Position numbers and translations under genes: made by a program. A DNA stretch of 64,000 nucleotides from Aquila chrysaetos chrysaetos. Its lineage: Eukaryota > Chordata > Aves > Accipitriformes > Accipitridae. This document shows, one piece after another, positions 28,101 through 37,492 of the stretch. Under the pieces are notes generated by a model. The model did no database searches. It was not told the origin of the DNA and saw nothing but the letters and a program-made list of their open reading frames with translations. How positions within the stretch are numbered: position 1 is the first letter of the stretch; each line of letters opens with the position of its first letter. The stretch covers positions 1,488,001 to 1,552,000 of the forward strand of contig NC_044012.1 of NCBI RefSeq assembly GCF_900496995.4, written 5' to 3'.

Positions 28101-28625
28101 GCATAGCCTTTCTTGGGCACTGATCCTGTACTGGTGCTGCCTGTGTTTCCACAACACATTTGGGAGTGGTGGAGGACACCTGCTGCTCAGTCAGTGCTAT
28201 AGCCACATCCTCCCTCTCCCAGGCTGCATCTTTCTCAGCAACATGAAACACTGCTCTCACACGATCTTGCTCCCACTGCTTGCTTAATGCTTGGTCTTGG
28301 GGGAAATATCAAGCACAGTGAAGTGGCAGGTGTTAAAGTTTCCCACAAGCACAGCCTTGTCAGCCAGGAGACCGTGTTATTTCTGTGCGAGTCGGCAACA
28401 GCCTCCCTCTCCTTTACCTGCACTTTGCTGAGAAGCAGCAAAATACTCTAGCCTTGCTGTAACTCACTGTGAGGAAGCACAAGCAGGTCTAATACTGGCT
28501 GCTTGCCCTCTCCCCAGCTACTGGCCACATGCGAAGAACTTGACCCAGAGCTGGGAGCCACTCTCCTGCACTTCTCAAGGCCTGCTGCAGCCATGGAGCT
28601 GGATGAAGAGCTGGTCCTGTTCTGA
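1..28625 (+). CDS. FANCA: FANCA, Fanconi anaemia group A protein (5' partial; exons 10-43 by human numbering)
   Basis: FANCA is a scaffold subunit of the nuclear Fanconi core complex, which ubiquitinates FANCD2/FANCI during interstrand crosslink repair; it partners FANCG and FAAP20. All 33 complete exons from 11 to 43, plus the 3' end of exon 10, were placed by homology to the human protein as I recall it, with AG/GT borders and closing phases. Most exon lengths equal the human ones (for example 113, 77, 142, 134, 111, 96 and 60 nt for exons 11-17). About 1162 residues are encoded here; the first roughly 286 codons lie left of the window. Conserved blocks include AALEGP in exon 14, KTRLADLK in exon 16 and MGLYEDLSS in exon 17. 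One intron (after exon 37) starts with GC. The gene is tail to tail with ZNF276. Confidence 0.97.
4319..4424. repeat. Tandem duplication of about 52 bp in FANCA intron 15
   Basis: A block starting GACTAGGTTCAGC and ending TAGTAATTGCATTA occurs twice back to back, at about 4319-4370 and 4371-4424, with several mismatches. It looks like a local duplication and does not touch an exon. Confidence 0.8.
6540..6558. repeat. AAT trinucleotide microsatellite
   Basis: About six AAT units in FANCA intron 18. Confidence 0.85.
8250..8270. repeat. Poly-T run before FANCA exon 21
   Basis: About 21 T residues ending 14 bases before exon 21. The run probably serves as the polypyrimidine tract of that acceptor; its length may vary between individuals. 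Confidence 0.85.
8285..18087 (+). CDS. FANCA: FANCA exons 21 to 31
   Basis: Exon positions: 21 8285-8361; 22 10242-10346; 23 10913-11055; 24 11646-11716; 25 13742-13841; 26 14682-14881; 27 15322-15418; 28 15658-15834; 29 16889-16962; 30 17406-17534; 31 18021-18087. Exons 21-23, 25, 26 and 31 differ from human by whole codons; the rest are the same length. Exon 28 starts at the earlier AG (CTG CAG TAC), which keeps the 177-nt human length. Intron 24 carries a solo LTR and intron 23 a long TA/CA microsatellite. Confidence 0.94.
11447..11577. repeat. Compound TA/CA microsatellite
   Basis: About 130 bases of alternating TA and CA tracts in FANCA intron 23, ending in a pure CA run of about 26 bases. 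It makes open frames of IYI/THT type on both strands, which are artefacts. Confidence 0.95.
12425..13006 (-). mobile_element. Solo LTR of an endogenous retrovirus (fossil), antisense in FANCA intron 24
   Basis: On the + strand the element begins TGTTGTCCCTC and ends GATAACA, so it has TG...CA ends in either reading. It is flanked by a 4-base direct repeat TTAT at 12421-12424 and 13007-13010. At about 580 bp, with no internal gag, pol or env, it reads as a solo LTR left by recombination. The U5-like end lies at left, so it is antisense to FANCA. A 4-base target repeat fits class I (gammaretrovirus-like) elements, but the family is not certain. Confidence 0.6.
13972..13994. repeat. Poly-A run in FANCA intron 25
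   Basis: About 20 A residues following TTCC; no flanking element was recognised. Confidence 0.8.
18334..28625 (+). CDS. FANCA: FANCA exons 32 to 43 (C-terminal region and stop)
   Basis: Exon positions: 32 18334-18500; 33 19093-19198; 34 20345-20404; 35 20793-20897; 36 22202-22314; 37 23108-23249; 38 25243-25305; 39 26443-26548; 40 26946-27021; 41 27417-27558; 42 27967-28059; 43 28518-28625, stop TGA at 28623. Exon 34 encodes DITAHFFR as in human. For exon 37 the AG at 23106-23107 was chosen over the AG at 23120-23121 because only the first keeps the phase from exon 36; its donor is CAG followed by GCAAGA. Human C-terminal residues LLAD and HLF correspond here to LLAT and VLF. Confidence 0.94.
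21199..21791 (-). mobile_element. Solo LTR, avian ERVL-like endogenous retrovirus (fossil), antisense in FANCA intron 35
   Basis: On the minus strand the element begins TGTGTCCTGGTTTCAGCTGG and ends TAAACCACAACA, the form I know from a very abundant LTR of neoavian genomes. A perfect 5-base target duplication CATGC lies at 21194-21198 and 21792-21796, as expected of ERVL-type (class III) integration. It is 593 bp long with no internal region, hence a solo LTR. An A-rich AATAATAAAA stretch lies near 21,350-21,400. Intact flanking repeats suggest an insertion within bird evolution, but age cannot be measured from a single LTR. Confidence 0.8.
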
Positions 28626-28712
28626 GCAGAACACCCTGACTACAGAGGAAGGCACAGAAAAAGTGCTACCTTTCTCACCAGTGCTGTTTCTTTCAAATTA
28701 CTTTGTAAATAA

Positions 28713-28718
28713 TTTATT
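28713..28718 (-). terminator. ZNF276: ZNF276 poly(A) signal (TTTATT on +)
   Basis: First AATAAA on the minus strand after the ZNF276 stop at 29169. It lies inside the FANCA 3'UTR and leftward of the FANCA signal, so the two transcripts should overlap at their 3' ends by roughly 60-100 nt. Confidence 0.7.
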
Positions 28719-28747
28719 ACAAGCATAACCATGAAGCTCTTGTTACA

Positions 28748-28753
28748 ATAAAA
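28748..28753 (+). terminator. FANCA: FANCA poly(A) signal AATAAA
   Basis: Canonical AATAAA 123 bases after the FANCA stop, the only one near it. It gives a 3'UTR of roughly 150 nt, with cleavage expected at about 28,765-28,785. Confidence 0.8.
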
Positions 28754-29168
28754 AGTAGGTTACAAATTTCAGTTTAGACTTGCTTTGGGAATCATAATTT
28801 TTTTTTTTTTTCCAAAACAAAATGTCTGCTTAAAGTTGCTCCACTGGCCTATGTACCCTTAGAGCCACCTGAGGGCATTTCTGTATGGGCAGCAGCCAAC
28901 TTTGCTTCTACAACTGTGTGCGTGGGGAAAAGGGGGACCACGAAGGGGTGCTGCCGAACATCCATTCCCCTGGGATTAGACAGACTCTTAGTACAACACT
29001 GCTGAATCAGACGTGAGCATGGAGAATCACAGCATGATAACAAGCTTTTTCTGAGCAAGCTGAAGCTAATTCCACTGAGTTCTTTGGGAGACTAAAATGT
29101 AGATTAAAAATCTCCACTCTGCCATATGGTTTCTATAGGGCTGGACTGGGAAAGCTTCCCTGTCCCCC

Positions 29169-32100
29169 TCAGGTGGGCTCCTGTTGTGCAGTCACTTCTG
29201 GCTTTACCGCCTGGCTTTCTGAAGTCCCTGAAGTATTTAGGAGGAGAATGGGCTCTGGCTCCAGTGGCTTGGCTTTGTCCTGAGTCTGGGTCAGAGGGTG
29301 CACCATGGACATGTGGACATTAAGGTTATGGGCCTTTTCGAAGCGCTTCCCACACTGGTCGCAGGCAAACTCCAGCTCTGTCTCAGCTTTGTGTTTGGTC
29401 ATGTGGTACTTGAGCGATGCTCGCTGTCTGCACTGGAAACCACAGATTTCACACCTGCAAGGCAAAGCAGAGGCTCAGCACCAAGCCTGAAACCACAGCT
29501 GTGGCATTCGCTCTTTGTCACACTGAATAAGCCCATGAGAAGATGACTGCAGCCTCAGAGCACCTCCTACAACTACCCCAGTCATGCAACACGATTCTCC
29601 TCCCTCAGGCCTGCAGCTCAGTGCTGGTAGCTGAGCATTCACCTGCTGAGCTCTGAAGGGCAAGAGGAGTAGAAGGAGGCATAAGACTTGCTCAGCAACG
29701 GGAAGCTCCGGAGCTGGAGCACGCGTGGATGAACATTTAAAGTGATTCAGCCAGGACACTGCCAGCTACAGGCAGGGTTTGTACCACAAAATTACTCTGT
29801 GCTGAGAGCAGTCACTGTGAGAGCTCTGCAGAACTTCACTACCCCTTCTATCCTTTTTCTTAGCTATGCATGGATGGTTGGTGTGCACTTACTGGAGGGG
29901 CTTTGCTCCGGAGTGCCGCATCTGATGGACCGAGAGGTGTTTGCGTTGCTTAAAGGTCTGGCCACATTCATCACAGATATAATTACGTACCTCTGCAATG
30001 GAAAAAGGGAGGAAGTCATCGATTCTGCTGATTTCTTAGTACATGAAATGCATACACGCAGCTGCCCACACTTACTGGTGGAGTCTGAATTCCTCCCCCT
30101 GCCTTGCAGCCCCCACGTGATGGCCTGTTACAGGTTTACAGGCAAGGCAGACCGTTCTTACACCCCGCACAGTCTTGCACAACAAATTGTTGGGTGTCAT
30201 ACCCGTCATCTGCTGGGAGCAAAGCCTGCCAGGACACACCTGTATGAATGAGTTTCACATGACGCTGCAGGTACCGGTCAATCATGAACACCTTGTTGCA
30301 GCCAGGATGAGGACAGGGCCTCTCCCGAACCTCCTCATGATGCTCTTTGATGTGTTTCTGTAAAGAAAGGACAGAGCTTCTAACTGCTGGGCTGCATTTT
30401 CCCCAGTGAAAAACTTGGATCCCCTAAAGAAATGAGAACCCCGTCTTGGCAGGCTCATGCATCAGCACTGCTTCACTGTGAAAAACCAGAGACTTGCATC
30501 CAAATCTACCCCTGGCAGCAGGGCTTTAACAGGACACAGCGGAGCTTGTTCCAAGGGCTGCTGCCGAGCCAGCGGCAGACTTCCAGAACAGGAGGAGCAT
30601 GCAGAGCCAGAGCAGCTCCTGGTGCTTTTCAGAGCACAGAAAAAGGCCTCAGACTGCTTCGTTTAGTGGCTTGCCGCCTCCTGCGGAGCTAGGCAGTGAA
30701 TTACATCTGTCACAGATCCCTCTCCTCATACGGAAACTGTTCTGTAACACTCAAAGCTACAGGTTTGAGACAGGAGCAAACCCTGAACTCACCTTCATGC
30801 CATCCGCGCCTCTGTAGACAGCCGTGCATCCCTGGTAAGGACACTTGTAAATGGTAGGCAGCTCCTCCCTGCAAAGCAGAGGCCTGCCGTCAGCCAGCGT
30901 GCCGAGCGTGGGGTGCTGCCCAGCCGCCGCCTGCTCCTTATTACCTTTCACATTTGATTTTTTTTTTCCAGCCTGGCTTTGGCCCTGGCTTCTTCCTTAT
31001 TTTAGGCTCTTCTGCCTTCTTTGCTTCTTTGCTGTCGCTTTTCTTGCTAGAAGCCCTTCAAGAAGGAACAAGGAAGAAGGACAGTGGTTTAATATATGAT
31101 CTTGGTTTTAGTCCTCCCACCTAATTGTCCCCAAACGTTACACCTGGTCTGACGGCTTAGCCTGATGCTTGACCTGGCAAAGCAGGAGCATGCACGCCAT
31201 CAAATACACGTGAGCCAAGCTGCAGTAATTAGTGCCGGGCCTGGGGATGAGGGATGTGGCCTGGCTTCAACCCGATGGGGAGCTTGGGGAACAACGGGTG
31301 CTGGGGCAGCACTGTGACCTCCAGGTGGGGACGTGGAGGGAACCAAGGCCATAAAGGAAAGCGATCATGTTGGCCCACCCGAGTCCACTGCAGCACAAAT
31401 GCAGCGGAGGTGGGCACCAGCCCTCCCGCTCATCCACAGTGAGCTCTGCTAACCACACAGTAAGCCCCTTACTTCTTTTCAGGGTAAGGCTCAAAGGAGT
31501 CATCTGAAGATTGCACGTTTCTCTTCTCATTTTCATCGTCGCTCAAGAAGTCCCTGAGAGAGAGAAGATGCCCTTTACCAATGCAGCACCGGGCTGGCAC
31601 TTCAGCACTAGCGTCTGCAGCAGCAGCACTACGTGTTCTTCATTCCCCGTGAATCCATCTCCCCCACAGCACGGCAACGGCAGCCGAGGCTCCACGTGTT
31701 CTCCTCCCCTGTAATCTCCCCAAGCAAATACAGCACCGGTGAACACAGCAAATAGCAAAATCGGGTCCTTTTAGGACTAGATCTCTGTGAGAATAATTGA
31801 ACCACTGTCAGGAGAACAAAAAGCGGCTGTTACTGAAAAGATCTATTCATTATTGAGGGATGTTACTACCGCTTTCTATACGGGGAAAAGTAATTTTGTC
31901 GAGCAAGAATGTAATATAATTGTCCAGCGCAGGTTAATTAAGCTGCAGGTCATTCTGTATTTCCTCATATGTAGCAGCCACATAGGTTTGGGTTTTTCTT
32001 TTTCCTTCTTTTAAGTCCTAAGCCATACAAGAAGCAATTAATTCTGAAGCCAGGAAACAGGCAATAAATTGTTGCAGCACTTTTAACATGACAGCTGACA

Positions 32101-35100
32101 GCTTTAGCTGACACACTGAAGTAAGTCTGCACTCGGCCATTTGGTGCTTTAGACTCCCAATGACTGGATTTAGCCAAAATTTTTGATCATAAAGACTGCT
32201 AAGCTGCCAGTGTCCCTCCCACTCCCCATTTAATCGCTCTCCCCATGAGCAAACGGGGAGATTTCTCCAAGTGCCACCCCTTGCCTGCGCTCCTGCACCG
32301 ACCACTCTTCTAGAGCCCCAGCCCAGAGCAGCTGCAAAGGGGAATTGCTCCGAGGCTGAGGGGCTGGAGCGGTGGCACCTGGGACCGAGCAAGCCCCCCA
32401 CACCCCCTGCACAGTTCCTTCCCCAGAGCAGAGGAGGGGAGGAACCAAAACAGGACCAGGTTTGCTGGAAGCAGCCAACAAACACAGAGAGCACACGCGT
32501 GTGCAAATGCACACACGCCACTGTGCAAACCGCTCCCCTGCAGTGGAGGCAGCGAGGAGGGGAGTTCAGTGCGTCAGCGGCATAAGCTTCATCGCAGCCA
32601 CTGCAGAGCCACCGCTCTGCGCCTCGGACGCTGGTTCCAAGGGGCCTCGAGGGCCAGGTCACTCGTGGAGAAAGAGCTCTCCGAGGCGGGTCATTTCATA
32701 CTCGCAAAGAAGACATTTAGGCTATTTTAAACCCACTCTTCTCTCACCCCTCAGAAAGGTCACTGAACTCGTCTTTTACCCGCTCATCCGACGTTGCAGA
32801 CAGAACCTGCTTCCCACTCAACTGTCCTAGGGAATGAAGGAGAACACGGTGTGTTACAAGGAAAAGCAGCAAAAACAAGCCAGCGAAGACAGCTGCTGAG
32901 AAGAAACCAACCACTCCAGGTTCACTCAGTGTGGCTCATACCGTGTGAAAATACGTGCTCCATGCCAAGTTAATGATTATTTAAACCAAACTCTGTGTCT
33001 TGTGTGCTTGGAGACCGCACTACCTGCACCCCAGGGACAGGAGAACCTTTATCCTGCAGCTCCCATGAACATCTTTTGGTTTCTCCCATGACACCTGCTC
33101 TGTAATCGAAAGACTCGTCCCCAGGCGAGTCCCAGCTGCCATTCCTCTTTACAGCAGCAGACATCTCCTGTGGCTATCAGAGCTAAACACAGCCCGACTT
33201 CTGTAACTCAAAAGGGGTGTTAATTCCTTTCTTTTGGAAGTGGTGTTTGGGGGAGTTCAATAGTAAACCCACGTTAACTTGGCCCACGAGCAAGCCCGCC
33301 TGGCAACTTTTCTTTGCGGACAGCAGGGGCTCTTGCTGTTTGGCATCACCTGCACCAGGGCGGGGGAAACCTCTCCTTGCTGGAATACGGACAGGGTTTG
33401 GATTAAGCAGAAAGAAACATCTGGCAAATGTGGTGCTGGAGAACCAGGGACCATTCTGCACCGCTCGGCAGGCACGTGTCCCCCGGCAAGAGCAAGGCAG
33501 CAGGGTCTCGTCAGCCAGGTGCAGCCTGCTAAGGAATGGCCAAGTCTCGGCCCCTCTACCAGAGGGGGAAATAGCGCACAGGGCGAGGAGACTGGCTCTC
33601 TTTGTGTGACATAGTCAGCCGGAGCCCGGTGTTCCCCCTTCCCTTCTGCAAGGCTCAGAGGCGATTCTCTGGGCAACCGACACTCCCCAGCCAGAGTCTG
33701 CATCCTCCCTGAGGAGCAGCAGTCTCCGAGGAGGGGGCCCAGCCCCACCATTGCTCCCCAGGCCAGCTCTCCAGCTCTTTGCCCTTCCCCAGAGGCCTGG
33801 AGGGAGATCGGAAGGCAAATCCCTTACCTGTGGCACTGCTCAGTGGTGACACGGGCTGCGGCAGGGCTTTCTCCTGTAAGGAGGCCGTGCTGTCCAGTTG
33901 CGAGTGAGATGAATCCCTGTTCTGCGGCGGCTCATTCTCCACGTTCAGTGGCACTGATGTGGTCCCTTTGTTTGCGGGCTGCTGGCAAGGAGTTGTCCTT
34001 ACTGGAGCATGCTGGGGTTTGGGAGCAGAAACAGCCTCAGCATTGTCTGCCCCTGCCCCGTTGTCAGTCAAGCGCTGCGCTGTGCTCTTGTTCCACTCCC
34101 GTTTGACAGACAAGGCGTTGTCGACAAGCACCGTGCTACAGTCCGAATCCGTATCCATGACGTAGTCGTGCCCGTCCCCGCAGCCCCAGACGGCACGGAT
34201 GATGCCGCAGTACTCAGAGGAGAGCACGCTCTGCAGGCTGGGCACCGACGGGCAGCTCCCGGCGTGTGTGTGCGTCCACGTCACCAGGCTGTGCAGGCAT
34301 TGGGGGCTGGAGGTGATCAGGTCAACTGTCGGAGGGGAGAGGCAGCATGTGCACAGTCAGTCCCCTGGGCCAGCCAAGGGCACAGCCAGCCACAGAGAGG
34401 GACAGCGAGGGACCCGCTCCCCCCTCCAGGGAGGGGACAGGGCTGCAGACCCGCTCCTGCACTGCACTTCTGCATCAGAAGGCACGTGGGAGACAGCCTA
34501 AAGGCGCTGCACCCAGATGGACCGGGGTGAGGGCTCTCCCATCGACTGCCAATATCATTAATTTTACAGCTGAAAGCGTATTTCTGATTGCCCCCCAGCA
34601 TCTGATGGCAGCTGGCCCAGACCCACTCTGCTCTTTGCACCCCCTGCATGAGCCTGAGCCTCTTCAGCTCAGCTCGGGGAGGCTGCTGCCCACCGAGGAT
34701 CCTGCCGAGAAGCCAGAGGGGAGAGCTCGTGGCGGAGGGAGAAGGGTTAGGAACCCCAGGAACCCGAATGAGCCAGACCAGGGCACAGTCCCTGTGCTGA
34801 GGGACGCAGGAACCGCCCTGCCGGGTGGTCGTTCCTCAACACCCGTAAAACCCAGCCCTTTGTTGATGGTATCACAGAAAAAAAAAAAAAAAGGAAAGCA
34901 GCTCCAGGAGCAGGCACTCACCCAGACAGGAGGCACCTCCTTCTGCGCCCAGCTGGGCCTGGCCCGCACCATTCCTGCAAAAGCCAGAAGAGCACAGTGG
35001 GGTCTTGGGGCTTACAGAGGGACCATGCGCCAACGCACAGCGCTTTACTACTCCTGATAACTCTCGGGAAGAAAGAACCACAACGTACTTTCCTTTCGAC

Positions 35101-37325
35101 TTTACGTGGCCCGTGGGAGACGCGTTCACCCTCTGGATAAACGTCCTGAGGACACTGCGGCATTTGTAGAACTGGGCATGGCATTTCTTGCAGACGAACT
35201 GGGGGAGCGCGGGGTCCTGCCTCACCGCCACGCCGACCAGCCGCTGGAAGTCGGTGAAGAAGACCTGATCCACGCGGCGCTGCTTCTCTGAGTTCTCCCC
35301 CATCACAGGCACCTTCCCGAAAGCATTGCGCAGGCTCCTGGAGGAGAACTTCCCGTGGCAGAGACGACAATACCCGGTGCTCAAAGCTCTGCCAATTCCT
35401 GCTGGAGAAGGATTGAACACAGCCGCTGGGTGCCTGCCGCAAGAGTACGGTGGCCAGCTATGGCCCGAAGGCACTGGCGTGCTGGAAGATGTTCCCCTTC
35501 CCTTGATCCAGGCTGCCTCTGAAGCCCTGGCTTCAGCACCAGCACAGAAAAGCCAGGCAGGAAGAGAGAGACCTTCCCTTTGACCCCCCGCTGCAGATCA
35601 GGGCACTGCTCCGCAACTGGCTTGACCCTAAAATCAGCCTTTCTCACCCAATTGCCCCAGTGGAGGAACCTCCTCCCAGCTGCGGCGTTCCCGGGGCTTG
35701 CTCACACGCATTTGTGCTTTTGCCAACGCTGTCCCTCGGCTTAAGTAGTTCTTCTCCCTCCCCAGTGTTTATCTCCAAAGTATTTATAGCCAGCAGTCAC
35801 GTCCCTGAGCCGCCCCAGCTCTTGCAGCCCCTTTGAGATGCGCCGTTTCTCAGCCACCCTGACGGTGCCCTGTGGCGGAGCTGGGGACGTGGAGCTCTTG
35901 AGGAGGGAGCGAGGCCAACCCGGAGCAGCGGGGCAGGATGTAAAGCGTCTTTCACACTCCCGGTTCACTGACCGCCCGGCTCTCCTGCCCAGCGGCCCCG
36001 TGAGCCTGCCCGGCCACCTCCCTCCCCATCCTGTGGCATCTCTGCTCTGCGGAGCACTGCTCCGTCCCTCCGCTGCACCCTGACTGCCTGCCGGTGCGGG
36101 GAAAACTCCCCAACGTGGCCTCTTCCCAGCCCTGGTACAACACGGCTGTGCTCTAAACCCTCCGGTCCCCCCACCTCGGGGGACAGGGAGGGAGCAGGGC
36201 CCTGCCTGCGGCCCTCTGCCAGCCATCACCAAAACCACATGAACAGCCTTCAGAGCGATTCGGGGTCGCACTGCACACCGGAGACCGCCGGCGGGGACAA
36301 CCTACAGAGCCTGGGAAGGGCAGCACGCATGGGGGGAAGCATTTTGGAGGGCCAGGATGGTGCGTGCCAAGCCTGGGTGCCGTCCCAGAGGCACGTGCGA
36401 GCGCTTCCTCCATTTGTCGTTGACACCCAACGTTGAACCGTTTGGCGATCAAACTTATCTCCTGCCTCCAGCCATGCCGGCAGCAAAACGTTTGGCCGTC
36501 AGCCGCCTCCAAACCAGGGCCGGACGACGGCAGAGCACCGGAGGACAGAGGGGAGGGTCAGCTCCCCTCGTCGTGCTGCCGAAACCTCTCCTTACCTCGC
36601 TACGTACCGGGCACCGGGAGCCTCGGCTCTTCAGCGGTGAAGATGTGCCACGCAAACAGGCAAATCCCTGCCCCAGCCACCGGGCAGATCCAGCCACCCG
36701 ATCGTCTGCCGGTGGCACGGAGCCCCGGGAAGGCCGGTCTGCTCCCCGGTAGAGGGGAGAAGCCCCTCCGTGCCGGGCCTCACGCCCGCCGCTCCCCCCC
36801 CCCCGCCCCACGCAGCGGTTCCGTTCCCCCGGGAGAAGCCTCCCGCCCGCGGGAACGACCGACAGCGGCTCCGGCCACTCGGGGGGTCCGGACCGCCGCT
36901 CCCCGCCGTGCCCGAGGGCCGCCGGACCCCTGCCCCGGGGCCGGGCCGGTTACCGGCCGTGACCCCGCTCCCCTCCCGCCCCGGGGCTTCCCGCAGCCGG
37001 GCGGCGGGGCCGATCCGGGCCTGCCCGCCTCCCCCGCGGGGCCGCGTCCCCGGTTAACCCCCTCCCCGGCCTCCCGCGGAGCCCGCCCCGCCCGGGCCTC
37101 ACCTGCCTCCGGGGCCCCGCCGAGGGCGGCGGGCCGTGTCCAGGCAGCGGCGGCCGGGGCCCACCCCGCGGGGGGCTGGGGCTGGGGCTCGGGCCGCGCC
37201 GCCGCCCACCGCCGCCGCCGCCTCGGTCCCGCGGGCCGCCGTGCCGGGCCGCCGCCGGGCTCAGGGGCCGCCGCACCGGGGCCGCCCGCGGCCGCCAGGA
37301 ACCGGCCGCGACGATCGCGCTTCAT
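29169..37325 (-). CDS. ZNF276: ZNF276, ZAD and C2H2 zinc-finger protein
   Basis: A nuclear, probably DNA-binding protein of 644 residues (human 614). Eleven exons, as in human: 37325-37103, 35398-35089, 34974-34922, 34325-33828, 32826-32748, 31553-31473, 31055-30945, 30868-30793, 30357-30240, 29992-29893 and 29454-29169. The start MKRDRRGRFL matches human. Exon 2 encodes the zinc-finger-associated (ZAD) domain with Cys pairs at residues 85/88 (CRLC) and 144/147 (CKKC). The C terminus (residues 459 onward) has five C2H2 fingers, beginning YKCPYQGC and ending after FACDQCGKRFEKAHNLNVH. An acidic FSDLSEGDFLSDDE stretch and a basic KKPGPKPGWKKK stretch precede the fingers. The 53-nt exon 3 was found by phase and by similarity to human GAEEGACLVDL. 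All phases close. Confidence 0.95.
34876..34893. repeat. Poly-A run in ZNF276 intron 3
   Basis: About 15 A residues on the + strand, that is poly-T on the ZNF276 strand. It lies just downstream of exon 3's donor, so it does not serve as an acceptor tract. Confidence 0.7.
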
Positions 37326-37492
37326 CTCCGCCGCCGCCGCCGCCGCCGCGGGCCCGGCCCGGCCCGGCCCGCCCCGCCCGGCGCAGCGCCCCCTGCCGGC
37401 CGGAGGACCTCCCCGCCGGTCCGGCTCCGCCGCGCTCCCCCGGCGCCGCCGCCTCGATCGCGTCGTTCCGGGCGGCGGCGGCGGCCGCCGCC
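37326..37492. promoter_or_regulatory. Bidirectional CpG-rich promoter of ZNF276 and VPS9D1
   Basis: The two start codons are only 167 bases apart and point away from each other, so both promoters must lie in this stretch or inside the first exons. It is nearly pure G+C, CpG-dense, carries GCC repeats, has no TATA box, and sits within a CpG island of about 36.7-37.7 kb. The same head-to-head arrangement exists in human. Confidence 0.8.
37384..37399 (-). promoter_or_regulatory. CTCF-like motif in the ZNF276/VPS9D1 promoter
   Basis: On the minus strand this reads CCGGCAGGGGGCGCTG, which fits the CTCF core pattern (CC, then AG, then GGGGGCGC). It sits in the middle of the shared promoter. This is a motif match only. 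Confidence 0.5.

Noticed and set aside
33095-33167. 73-nt segment as a constitutive ZNF276 exon
   Set aside because: Exon 4 (ending ACA-G) joins exon 5 (GA-CAG-TTG) directly to give TGQLSGKQ, matching human PGQLGEKQ; inserting 73 nt breaks the frame.
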